Source: JBKCUI01 sp052161625 (GTDB taxonomy: Bacteria; Planctomycetota; Planctomycetia; Pirellulales; Pirellulaceae). Taken from it: a DNA stretch of 64,000 nucleotides. The position numbers and the translations under genes were made by a program. Of this stretch, positions 7,989 to 15,864 are shown piece after piece; position 1 is the stretch's first letter; every line of letters starts with the position of its first letter. The notes beneath the pieces are model-generated. The model ran no database searches. It was not told the origin of the DNA and saw nothing but the letters and a program-made list of their open reading frames with translations. The stretch lies in NCBI GenBank assembly GCA_052161625.1, contig CP197412.1; one strand, given 5' to 3'.

Positions 7989-9320
7989 TTAGTGGTGGTG
8001 CATCGCGCTTCCTACGAAGAGCGCTGCAAGGAACGTGAAAACATAAGCCTGCAAGAATGCGACGAACAACTCCATCACACTCAATAGCGTCGTTCCAAAA
8101 ACCGAGATCCCCGCTACTCCCATCCAAGCAGGAGTGCTGAGGGAGGAAGCGACCGGCAAACTGATCCCGATCCCTAATATCCCCAATAGGACCAAGTGAC
8201 CTGCACCCATATTCATCAACAATCGCACTGCCAACACGCCGTGCTTGATGAACAAAGATGCGAACTCGATGATCCAGATCAAAGGAACAATGAAAACAGC
8301 CAAGTAAATGGGAAGACCCATCGAGGGGCAAATGTTCTTAAGATAACCGACGACGCCAAAAGTCTTAATACCCATCGCCACGCCGACAATGAAGACAATC
8401 AATGCCAGCGCAAACGTAGTCCCAAAGGATGCCGTCGGAGCACCCACCCAAGGGATCATTCCGGCCAAGTTGCAGCCGAGGATAAAAAAGAACAAGGACC
8501 AGAAGAAGGGCATGAACTTGTCCGCATCGTGTTCACCCATCGCCGGTACGACGACGTTGTTTCGCACGGCTTGAACAAAGCCCTCCAGCAAGTTCCAGGC
8601 TTTGCCCTTCGGTGCTTCCGTTGTCGACACCCTCTTGGCGAGCCAGCGGAAAATGAACAGAACGACAATCGCCACCAAGACCTCGATGATCATGTAGCGA
8701 CTGATCCCAAACCCAGATTCCACCTCGTATGCGTTTCGCAATTGAGCGAACGGCTGTGGGATCAAGACTTTACCATGAAGGCTTTGGTTGTACTCGGCAA
8801 TCTTCTCGGAGGACCAGTCCTTACCAGCCCCTTCGCTGACGAATTTCGAAACGACTGCGTCTGAATTGATCGAAGCCTTGAGTGCCTGCCACTTGGACGC
8901 TGTTGCCTCATCGCTTTGTAGATCGATAAACCACTCTATTTTTGGCTGTGGATTCTCGGCCAAGTAAGCTTTCACGCCGTCGACGGCGCTCGGAGCCTTC
9001 GTCTTTGCCCAATTCTTCGCCCGCGAGACAACAATCGCCGCTTGCTTCTCCAAGTACGCATCTAACGGCCAGCTATGGTTGCCAGCCGACTCGTGCTGCC
9101 AATGCTGCCAGTCTTCTTTGAGCGTGGCCAAGTCCCCATCGCTGACTCCCATATCCTTAAGTCCGGCAATGATCGCGTCGGCCTCTTCAGATTGGAAACC
9201 AGAATCAAGCCGCACCATCCACTTGGGGAAGTCCGCGGCTTTCTCTCGAGAACTGCGCCACATGAACTTTGGCAACTCGAAGTAGTATCCGTCTTTGATA
9301 TGGAGGATATCGGAGGCCAT
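7989..9320 (-). CDS. atpB: ATP synthase Fo a subunit with long N-terminal domain
   Basis: Stator a subunit of 443 residues, against about 230-290 in most bacteria. The C-terminal half (about 205-443) has the expected membrane helices and the conserved ion-path Arg in VRLLMNMGAGHLVL. The N-terminal ~200 residues are soluble and rich in Trp, Lys and Asp, with no membrane segment. I do not recognise a domain there; such extensions are known in planctomycete a subunits. The protein ends in a HHH tail. It starts 15 bases after atpI and is followed by atpE. Confidence 0.94.
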   Translation of the reverse strand: MASDILHIKDGYYFELPKFMWRSSREKAADFPKWMVRLDSGFQSEEADAIIAGLKDMGVSDGDLATLKEDWQHWQHESAGNHSWPLDAYLEKQAAIVVSRAKNWAKTKAPSAVDGVKAYLAENPQPKIEWFIDLQSDEATASKWQALKASINSDAVVSKFVSEGAGKDWSSEKIAEYNQSLHGKVLIPQPFAQLRNAYEVESGFGISRYMIIEVLVAIVVLFIFRWLAKRVSTTEAPKGKAWNLLEGFVQAVRNNVVVPAMGEHDADKFMPFFWSLFFFILGCNLAGMIPWVGAPTASFGTTFALALIVFIVGVAMGIKTFGVVGYLKNICPSMGLPIYLAVFIVPLIWIIEFASLFIKHGVLAVRLLMNMGAGHLVLLGILGIGISLPVASSLSTPAWMGVAGISVFGTTLLSVMELFVAFLQAYVFTFLAALFVGSAMHHH

Positions 9321-9335
9321 GCTTGAGAGGCGGGG

Positions 9336-9719
9336 TTAGATACGAGAATGGATACGTCTAATTTGGAGGCAGGATTCTAATGCTAGAAAAGAAAAATAAC
9401 AGCCCACCAACGTGCTGACGAAAAAATTGTGATTGTTCCATTTTGTCGCAGTAGCAAACCCGAGCGACCCAAGAACTACCATCGTTCGAACCAGCCCGAA
9501 TAGCAAAACCGATGCAACCGGGTTCTTTCGTTCAAACGCCTCCGTGTTCAAGATCCAACTAAAAAGACTCGCTCCAAAGCAAACTGCGACTCCCCCTAAC
9601 CGCGCAGGGAGGGTTTCCCAAGGATCGCTCCCCGGATCGCGATTCACCCGATCCAGAGCAATCACCATCGCAGTTGCGACCAACCCGAGAACGACGATCC
9701 AATAAAGATCTCGCTTCAT
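9336..9719 (-). CDS. AtpI-like four-helix membrane protein of the ATP synthase operon
   Basis: A small membrane protein of 127 residues with about four hydrophobic segments (WIVVLGLVATAMVIAL; LGGVAVCFGASLFSWIL; SVLLFGLVRTMVVLGSLGFA; FFVSTLVGCYFSFLALES). Its size, topology and place between atpZ and atpB match AtpI, proposed to help c-ring assembly. I recognise it by position and topology rather than by strong motifs. The ATG at 9719 overlaps the atpZ stop as ATGA, implying translational coupling. The frame is open 40 codons further upstream, but that overlaps atpZ. Confidence 0.65.
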   Translation of the reverse strand: MKRDLYWIVVLGLVATAMVIALDRVNRDPGSDPWETLPARLGGVAVCFGASLFSWILNTEAFERKNPVASVLLFGLVRTMVVLGSLGFATATKWNNHNFFVSTLVGCYFSFLALESCLQIRRIHSRI

Positions 9720-10006
9720 GACTGCTTTTGTTCTTTGCGCTCGAATTCCGCAGCCCGAACGACATACATCATTCCCACGATCGCAATGGCTCCTCCCACC
9801 AAAAAACCAATCACGGTCAAATAGGACGTCCCCAGCCACTTGTCGAGGTAGGATCCACCCACTCCCACCAGAAGCATGAGCAGCAAGACTGCCATTACCC
9901 GACTGAAGGCATTGAGGGCGATCGTATTTTTATTTCCGCGATTCCCGTTTTCGCTGCCAGGTTCTGTCCCCCGCTTGGAATCGACTTCGGAAGGTTTGTG
10001 TGACAT
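9716..10006 (-). CDS. AtpZ/AtpI-family protein, first gene of the ATP synthase operon
   Basis: A 96-residue protein with a charged N-terminus (MSHKPSEVDSKRG) and two membrane helices (RVMAVLLLMLLVGVGGSYLD and YLTVIGFLVGGAIAIVGMMY), the pattern of the AtpZ/AtpI family (putative F1Fo-ATPase subunit; AtpZ has been linked to Mg2+/Ca2+ transport and ring assembly). The short C-terminal charged tail is FERKEQKQS. The ATG at 10006 was preferred because the 34 codons upstream look non-coding. It starts the minus-strand operon, whose leader contains a 7-bp hairpin. Confidence 0.75.
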   Translation of the reverse strand: MSHKPSEVDSKRGTEPGSENGNRGNKNTIALNAFSRVMAVLLLMLLVGVGGSYLDKWLGTSYLTVIGFLVGGAIAIVGMMYVVRAAEFERKEQKQS

Positions 10007-10071
10007 ATTTGCACGATCGGTTCTCTCGGATGGCCCGGACGACCCGCGAAGCCGATCCAATCTGTTCGCGA

Positions 10072-10090
10072 AGCCCAGAAAGGCTGGGCT
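10072..10090. promoter_or_regulatory. Hairpin in the leader of the ATP synthase operon
   Basis: A perfect 7-bp stem, AGCCCAG (10072-10078) with CTGGGCT (10084-10090) and a 5-base loop, lies 66-84 bases upstream of the atpZ ATG. It sits in the 171-bp divergent gap between atpZ and the DUF4912 gene. It could be a 5' UTR structure or an operator; no function can be assigned. Confidence 0.35.
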
Positions 10091-10177
10091 AGCTAACTTT
10101 CCATCCAAACTCTAGAAATCCTAAGTCCGCTAAGCATACTAAATAAAGATGCAGGGACGGTCGAGTGACCTCCGCTT

Positions 10178-11782
10178 TTGCTCGATTTATTGAACACGCA
10201 GGGAGCAGCTACCTTGTCGACCGAACGAAAAAAGTCCGCTAGCTCCAAAAGAAACCCCGCCAAATCTCCCACCAAAGGGGGGGCTCGAAGCACCGATAAC
10301 GCTCCAGCCCCAAAAAAGACAGCAAAAGCACTGAAAACAACATCGAAACCCTCTGCTAAGGGGGCTGCAAAGAACCTTGAAAAGTCACGTTCGACCCCTA
10401 AGAAGTCAGTTGACGGAATGACCAAAGCGAAATCTGCACAAAAAGCAGCACCGAAGGACGCGAAAGAAACCAAGAAGATCGCCGCGGCGAAGAAGCCGCC
10501 CCTGCCTGCCTCCAAAACGAAGGGGAATGGGACAAAAGGGGTGAAAGAAAAGGGAGCGTCGGTCAAATCGAAGCCACTTCCCTCCAAAGCAGCAAAAGGT
10601 GCGAAAGCCGAAAAAGGGGCGCCGAAGGCGAAGGCCACACCTGCGATTCTAAAGCCATCCAAGGGCGCAAAACCTGCGTTGCCTTCCAAAGACTCGGCAA
10701 AAATCGCTTCCACCGCTCAGCTCAAACCCTCTCCCACGAGTAAGAAAGAGGGGGTAACGGCCAAGTCGGCGGTTAAGACAAAGGAGCCGGTCGGGGTTGC
10801 TAAGACCATGAAGCCGGCCACGAAGAAAGTCGAGCAAGCGACCCCCCCTTCCAACACGAATCCCGATATCGTCGCCAAAATCCGAACGGCGCAGGCCAGC
10901 AAGGAGGCTCGTAAAGATCTCGCCCAGCCCTCGCCAAAATCCTCCCTGGTCTCCAATACTCAGGTCCCACCACTTGAGAAAGGGAAAGATAGGCTCATTC
11001 TCATGGTGCGGGATGCGTTCTGGCTCCATGCCCATTGGGATATCACTCGGCAAACGGTGGAGCGGGCTCGCGTTTCCATCGCCGAGCATTGGCACACGGC
11101 CAAGCCGATCCTGCGACTGCTTAAACTCGATGACAATGGGACGACCAACAACGCGGAGACTGTCTTTCAAGACGTAGAGATTCACGGGGGTGTCCGCAAT
11201 TGGTACCTCCAGATCGAAGTGCCCGGTTGCTCGTTCAAACTGCAGCTTGGCTATCTCACCTCGAACGGCCGTTTTTATGAATTGGTTCGAAGCAATACCG
11301 TGACGATGCCAATGGCTGGCTCGAAAGAAGTCGTCGATGATCACTGGGCAGACATTGCAAAGGATGCCGAACGCATCTACGCGATGAGCGGTGGGTATAA
11401 CGAGGACACGCAATCGGGGGATCTATCCGAGGTGTTTGAGGAACGACTCAAACGGACGATGGACACAGACGTGCTTTCGCAATTCGGATCGGGCGCCGAG
11501 GGTGGCCTGAAACGGAACAAGCAGTTTTACTTTGAAGTGGACGCCGAATTGATTGTCTTCGGTTCCACCCATTCCGACGCCCATGTCAATGTCGGTGGTG
11601 AGCCGGTGAAGGTCCGTTCTGACGGGAGCTTCTCCATCCGACTCCCTCTCCCAGACCGTCGGCAAGTCTTGCCGGCAACGGCCAAGAGTCGTGATGGAGT
11701 GGATGAGCAGACCGTCGTTATTGCCGTGGAGCGGAACACGAAAGTGATGGAACCTCTCTCGATGGATGTCGAAGACCTGTAA
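10178..11782 (+). CDS. DUF4912-domain protein with Lys/Ala/Pro-rich N-terminus
   Basis: This 534-residue protein begins with about 260 residues of Lys/Ala/Ser/Pro-rich low-complexity sequence, reminiscent of histone-H1-like tails, and should be strongly basic. Residues of about 270-390 form the DUF4912 domain (RLILMVRDAFWLHAHWDI, then IEVPGCSFKLQLGY and FYELVRSNTV). The C-terminal region includes a second beta-rich part (VDAELIVFGSTHSDAHVNVG) with a carbohydrate-binding-like feel. The first possible start is TTG at 10178; TTG at 10214 (before STERKKS) is an alternative. Function is unknown; nucleic-acid or polyanion binding by the tail is inference. Confidence 0.8.
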   Translation: MLDLLNTQGAATLSTERKKSASSKRNPAKSPTKGGARSTDNAPAPKKTAKALKTTSKPSAKGAAKNLEKSRSTPKKSVDGMTKAKSAQKAAPKDAKETKKIAAAKKPPLPASKTKGNGTKGVKEKGASVKSKPLPSKAAKGAKAEKGAPKAKATPAILKPSKGAKPALPSKDSAKIASTAQLKPSPTSKKEGVTAKSAVKTKEPVGVAKTMKPATKKVEQATPPSNTNPDIVAKIRTAQASKEARKDLAQPSPKSSLVSNTQVPPLEKGKDRLILMVRDAFWLHAHWDITRQTVERARVSIAEHWHTAKPILRLLKLDDNGTTNNAETVFQDVEIHGGVRNWYLQIEVPGCSFKLQLGYLTSNGRFYELVRSNTVTMPMAGSKEVVDDHWADIAKDAERIYAMSGGYNEDTQSGDLSEVFEERLKRTMDTDVLSQFGSGAEGGLKRNKQFYFEVDAELIVFGSTHSDAHVNVGGEPVKVRSDGSFSIRLPLPDRRQVLPATAKSRDGVDEQTVVIAVERNTKVMEPLSMDVEDL

Positions 11783-11790
11783 GGCGGCAC

Positions 11791-11829
11791 CGTCTGAAAA
11801 CATGGCGCCGTCTGAAAACATGGCGCCGT
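11791..11829. repeat. 18-bp direct duplication downstream of the DUF4912 gene
   Basis: Two perfect copies of CGTCTGAAAACATGGCGC (11791-11808 and 11809-11826), plus three bases of a third, lie just after the DUF4912 stop in the convergent gap to the Gfo/Idh/MocA gene. Confidence 0.85.
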
Positions 11830-11896
11830 AGGAACGAAATACCAACCGAGCGATGCGAGAGTTCTGGCTCGGAAGATATTTCCTTGGAGAGGTCTA

Positions 11897-12913
11897 TCAG
11901 GGAAGCTGCAAGGGAATTCGAGCTTGAGCGCCCATGCTTTTCTTGGCTAGATCGAGGATGGCTAGAGCAGTGCAGGCGTCTTCCAGGTCGCTCGAATTGC
12001 AAACGAGCGATGTGACTGCTCGGTGGAACTGGCTGAACATTTGTTGTCCGACGGACAGTTCGGTGTCGAGCGCTTCTTGATGCCGCCCTGCGTCGTCGAA
12101 CCAAACGAGTGTGGAAGGCAAATCAACGAACGCTAATCCCTTCTCGCAACACACTTGAATGGCAGCAGGAGGGCGGTAGGTGATGGCTTCATGCCATACT
12201 TCCGGAATGTAAGCACCGCAGCTGATTTGCGCCAGAATAGCCTTCGAGTCTTGCTCGGGCGACCCGAAGCCTAGGCTGAAAATTTGATAATCGGCGGTGG
12301 CGACCGAGTCTCGGCTTGCATGCCGAATCGCTTGGACCCACTCTGGCGTTTCGCCAACGATGTAATTGCACCAGTCGATGAGTTCCACTAGCTCGCGCTG
12401 CGACCTTGCCTCTAGCGACCGTGCGTGACGGATGTCCTTGTTCTCACAGGTCAGCCGGCGGTGGCAAAACAGAAGCCGCGGTCGTCCTAAGCGAGTTGCT
12501 ATGAGCTCTTTGAGACGCAATGTTGCAGGGGCGAAACGCCGCGAGAGCTCGGTCATGAAGGCGATCCCGGCGGACTGGATCCGGCTCTTCAAATCCGCTG
12601 CGGCAGAAGCGCTGAGATCGATCTCGGCACCACAGAACACAGCCTTCCCGTAGTCGCATGCGGCGAGCAACGGAGTGAGCTGGTACCAGTCATCTTCTAA
12701 CACCATCACGGCGTCGAGGGATGGATTTTCCATCATCTCGCGAAAACTGGTATAGGGCAACGCGTCTAGCTCGCGGGCGCTGTTTTCCGCTAGAGCATGA
12801 ACGCTATTGTAAATGCCGATGACTTGAAACCTCTCTCGCATCGATCGGAGAGCTGGCAAATATCTCGACTGCCAATCGCGTCCCTGCCCGATAACTCCGA
12901 TGCGAAGTTTCAT
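11897..12913 (-). CDS. Gfo/Idh/MocA-family protein lacking the EKP motif
   Basis: A 338-residue protein with an N-terminal Rossmann start (MKLRIGVIGQGRDW) and the general length and layout of Gfo/Idh/MocA dehydrogenases. Where active members have an EKP (Lys for catalysis and cofactor), this protein has CGAEID at residues 94-99. The C-terminal half still carries family-like beta-sheet sequence. It may bind a nucleotide without normal oxidoreductase activity. It lies 13 bases downstream of rpmJ on the same strand. Confidence 0.7.
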   Translation of the reverse strand: MKLRIGVIGQGRDWQSRYLPALRSMRERFQVIGIYNSVHALAENSARELDALPYTSFREMMENPSLDAVMVLEDDWYQLTPLLAACDYGKAVFCGAEIDLSASAAADLKSRIQSAGIAFMTELSRRFAPATLRLKELIATRLGRPRLLFCHRRLTCENKDIRHARSLEARSQRELVELIDWCNYIVGETPEWVQAIRHASRDSVATADYQIFSLGFGSPEQDSKAILAQISCGAYIPEVWHEAITYRPPAAIQVCCEKGLAFVDLPSTLVWFDDAGRHQEALDTELSVGQQMFSQFHRAVTSLVCNSSDLEDACTALAILDLAKKSMGAQARIPLQLP

Positions 12914-12926
12914 ACGCTACCGAATG

Positions 12927-13079
12927 CTACCGCTTTCGGCGTTTGCATTTCGCGTTCCCTTGACGCACCTTGTAGCGAGGGTTGCTTTTGCAAATGACGT
13001 AAATGCGTCCACGGCGGCGGACCACTTGGCAGTCAGGATGTCGATACTTCAACGCCCCGATGGACGAAACGACTTTCAT
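12927..13079 (-). CDS. rpmJ: 50S ribosomal protein L36 (bL36)
   Basis: A 50-residue protein starting at the ATG at 13079. The L36 fold is clear from QVVRRRGRIYVIC and SNPRYKVRQG. Zinc ligands are altered: the usual CxxC is HPDC (H-x-x-C), the third Cys is present (IC), and the final His of NPRHK is Tyr. A Lys/Arg-rich tail (NAKCKRRKR) extends past the normal 37-38 residue end. The frame is open 47 codons upstream, which I reject as a spurious extension. It is isolated from other ribosomal genes. Confidence 0.93.
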   Translation of the reverse strand: MKVVSSIGALKYRHPDCQVVRRRGRIYVICKSNPRYKVRQGNAKCKRRKR

Positions 13080-13287
13080 GTTTCCTAAACTCCGGAAAAC
13101 AACGAGGTTTTCTTTTAGTTGAACGTTATAAAACCGCCCAATCCTAGGCGGGAAAAAGCGAATTATAGCGTCCCAACTTGCATGAGCAACGGCAAATGCA
13201 AATCGGCAGAATCGTCTCACTCAGCCCAATCTTTCCAACGAGAAGGGCTAAAACACCTTGAATCTCCCGGGAAACGGGCCTTCCAAG

Positions 13288-14436
13288 CTATCGTCCTCGG
13301 GCCATCTCCTGAAAGAGCTGGTACCTGGCTTTCATTTCGACCAAGCTATCCCCGCCAAATTTCTCGATGAAGGCGGCGGCAATTTCGAACGCGACGACAT
13401 GTTCAACGATAATCGCCGCCGCGGATATGGCACAAACATCACTCCGCTCGTAGCTGGCCCGGTGGGAGACCTTGTCCGCCATGCGGATGGAATCGAGTGG
13501 CTTCCGCAGTGTGCTGATCGGTTTTTTCGCAGCCCGCAGGATCAAACTTTGGCCGTTGGTCATGCCGCCTTCCAGCCCGCCTGCGTTGTTGGTGGGGCGC
13601 ACATAGCCCAAATTGGGGGAGTGCGCCTGGGCGGCGTCGTAATGGATCGGATCGTGTACCTGCGAACCGGGCCTGCGAGCGGCCTCAAATCCCATCCCAA
13701 TCTCGACACCCTTGATCGCCTGCACTGCCATCACGGCTTGCGCGAGTTTTCCATCCAGCTTGCGATCCCACTGTGCGTGGGTTCCCAATCCAAAAGGAAG
13801 GCCATCGACGCGGACTTCGATAACCCCTCCGAGCGTGTCGCCTTCGTCGGCCATTCGATCGATGTATTGTTCCGCCTCCTTGTCCAGCGAAGGATCGACC
13901 GAGTAGATCGAGCTTTGATCGCGAAGCGCCCGCGTATCAGGAACGGACAAATTCAACGTATCCCCGTGTCCGATCGGCATTTGGCCCAATTCGACCACAT
14001 AACCGATCGTCTCGATCCCGAACTCGCGTAGGAGTAATCTCGCCAAGGCTCCGGCGGCAACTCGAGCGGCCGTCTCTCTCGCGCTGGATCGTTCCAAGAC
14101 ACCGCGGATAGAACCTAAATATTTGATTGCACCCGTCAAATCTGCGTGACCGGGGCGGGGCCGCTCCAGTTCCTTGAGCCGCTCCAGCTTGTAATCGTTG
14201 TTCACGACCTGCATGGTAATGGGTGAACCCAACGTGGCCCCTTGCCATACACCAGTCAAAAAGTCGGCATGGTCCTGCTCCAACTTTTGCCGACCTCCCC
14301 GACCATATCCCCCCTGACGAAGACGCAGTTCTCGGTCGATAAATTCGTTATCGATCGTGACACCGGCAGGGAAACCGTCGACCAGTGCGATCAATGCCTT
14401 TCCGTGCGATTCTCCAGCGGTCCAATAACGAAGCAT
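13288..14436 (-). CDS. aroC: Chorismate synthase
   Basis: Converts 5-enolpyruvylshikimate-3-phosphate to chorismate, the last common step of aromatic biosynthesis, using reduced FMN. The 382-residue protein shows all three signatures: GESHGKALIALVDGFPAG near residue 8, the Arg-rich ERSSARETAARVAAGAL at about 113, and GSQVHDPIHYD (about 257-267). Then comes NNAGGLEGGMTNGQ. Length is normal. It lies 208 bases upstream of rpmJ, so co-transcription is uncertain. Confidence 0.97.
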   Translation of the reverse strand: MLRYWTAGESHGKALIALVDGFPAGVTIDNEFIDRELRLRQGGYGRGGRQKLEQDHADFLTGVWQGATLGSPITMQVVNNDYKLERLKELERPRPGHADLTGAIKYLGSIRGVLERSSARETAARVAAGALARLLLREFGIETIGYVVELGQMPIGHGDTLNLSVPDTRALRDQSSIYSVDPSLDKEAEQYIDRMADEGDTLGGVIEVRVDGLPFGLGTHAQWDRKLDGKLAQAVMAVQAIKGVEIGMGFEAARRPGSQVHDPIHYDAAQAHSPNLGYVRPTNNAGGLEGGMTNGQSLILRAAKKPISTLRKPLDSIRMADKVSHRASYERSDVCAISAAAIIVEHVVAFEIAAAFIEKFGGDSLVEMKARYQLFQEMARGR

Positions 14437-14582
14437 AAAGGCAGGTTTCTCAAAAGCGGCTTGTCAGCTAAAACCAATAGTTTAGTCCACCGCGCCCACT
14501 AGCCAAGCCGCGTTTCCATCCGCAGCCTCCATCCCCTCCTCTCGATCTGCTCTCATTTTTCCGACCAAAGGGACCTTCTACA

Positions 14583-15854
14583 TTGAACGCACCCCCCCCA
14601 AAGGCCCCGGTCCGAACCGGTTATTGCACCAATGTTCACGCTGGTCGCGACCTCAGCACCGTTCTGGAAACGCTCAAGAAATTTGCGGTTCCCGTCCGTG
14701 ATTTGCTCGATCGCAACCTCGATGGTGCGCGCCTACCACGAGAACTAGGGTTGGGCCTGTGGTTCTCCGAGGTCTCGGCTCGCGAAGCCCTATTGCCCCA
14801 GTCCCTGGATGCGTTACGCCGATTTCTTAAATCGGAATCTTTGAACGCCTTTACGCTCAACGGGTTTCCACAAGGTGACTTTCACGAACCCATCGTCAAA
14901 CACCGCGTCTACCAGCCTACCTGGTACGACCCAGCCCGCTTGGAATACACGTTGAACTTGGCCGAACTCCTCCACGAACTCCTACCCCCTGACGCGATCG
15001 GCACCATTTCCACCCTCCCCATCGCTTGGGGCTCACCTCCTCTCACCACCATCCAAATCGAAGGGGTCTGCAAGCAATGGGCTGAACTGGCTCGCCGGCT
15101 GCACGCGCTTCGGGAGCGAACGGGACGCACCATTCTGGTTGCCATCGAACCCGAACCCGGTTGTGTTTTCTCCGACAGCCAGTCGTTCCGTCGGTTCTAC
15201 ATCGAATCCTTCCTTCCCTCCCTCGCGACGGAATCCGAACGAGAGATCGCCAGACGCCATATCACCCTTTGCCACGATATTTGCCATGCAGCGGTGATGT
15301 TCGAGGATCAAGCCTTCGAATTGTCTCAAACCTTCGAAGCGGGTATGCGTGTCGGCAAGGTCCAAGTCTCCTCGGCACTCGACGTTCCTTGGCACTCGAT
15401 GGACCAATCGGATCGAAACCAAGCTTGGACGCAACTGCACGCCTTCGCCGAAGATCGCTACCTGCACCAAACTCATGTCCAAACTGGAAATCATCGAACG
15501 TTGCACGAAGATTTGCCCGATCTACTGGCTAAACAAAAGGCTGCACCGACGGACTCGCAGTGGCGGATTCACTTTCACGTCCCGATTTACCAGACGTCAT
15601 TCGGTGCTCTCCACTCGACACAATCGGAAATCGAACGCTGTCTCGACGTATTGGTGCCACGCATCGGAACAGAGCAATTTCCAGCCGGACACTTCGAAGT
15701 CGAAACGTACGCTTGGACGGTTCTACCGAAGGAATGGAGACAAAGTTCCTTGAGCGAAGGAATCGCCAAAGAGCTGACTTGGTTCGAAACGTTGCTTCAT
15801 GCGAAGCTGGATACTCACCTCCACCAAACGGCTGCCGACCGAGCAAGAAAGTAA
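14583..15854 (+). CDS. eboE: EboE-like TIM-barrel protein (metabolite traffic family)
   Basis: A 423-residue xylose-isomerase-like TIM barrel. The start YCTNVHAGRDLSTVLETL, the segment FTLNGFPQGDFH and the following VYQPTW and ISTLPIAWG closely resemble EboE, part of the ebo cluster needed for export or trafficking of scytonemin precursors and similar cryptic metabolites in other bacteria. None of eboA-D or eboF is adjacent, so this is an orphan copy in the window. The start is TTG at 14583, with AAGGGA about ten bases upstream. The next gene begins ten bases after its stop, indicating an operon. Confidence 0.82.
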   Translation: MNAPPPKAPVRTGYCTNVHAGRDLSTVLETLKKFAVPVRDLLDRNLDGARLPRELGLGLWFSEVSAREALLPQSLDALRRFLKSESLNAFTLNGFPQGDFHEPIVKHRVYQPTWYDPARLEYTLNLAELLHELLPPDAIGTISTLPIAWGSPPLTTIQIEGVCKQWAELARRLHALRERTGRTILVAIEPEPGCVFSDSQSFRRFYIESFLPSLATESEREIARRHITLCHDICHAAVMFEDQAFELSQTFEAGMRVGKVQVSSALDVPWHSMDQSDRNQAWTQLHAFAEDRYLHQTHVQTGNHRTLHEDLPDLLAKQKAAPTDSQWRIHFHVPIYQTSFGALHSTQSEIERCLDVLVPRIGTEQFPAGHFEVETYAWTVLPKEWRQSSLSEGIAKELTWFETLLHAKLDTHLHQTAADRARK

Positions 15855-15864
15855 TCCCACGAGC

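Noticed and set aside
10649..11413. Long minus-strand frames opposite the DUF4912 gene
   Set aside because: Created by low-complexity codons on the other strand.
13258..14031. 257-residue plus-strand frame opposite aroC
   Set aside because: Antisense of a conserved gene, no domain features.
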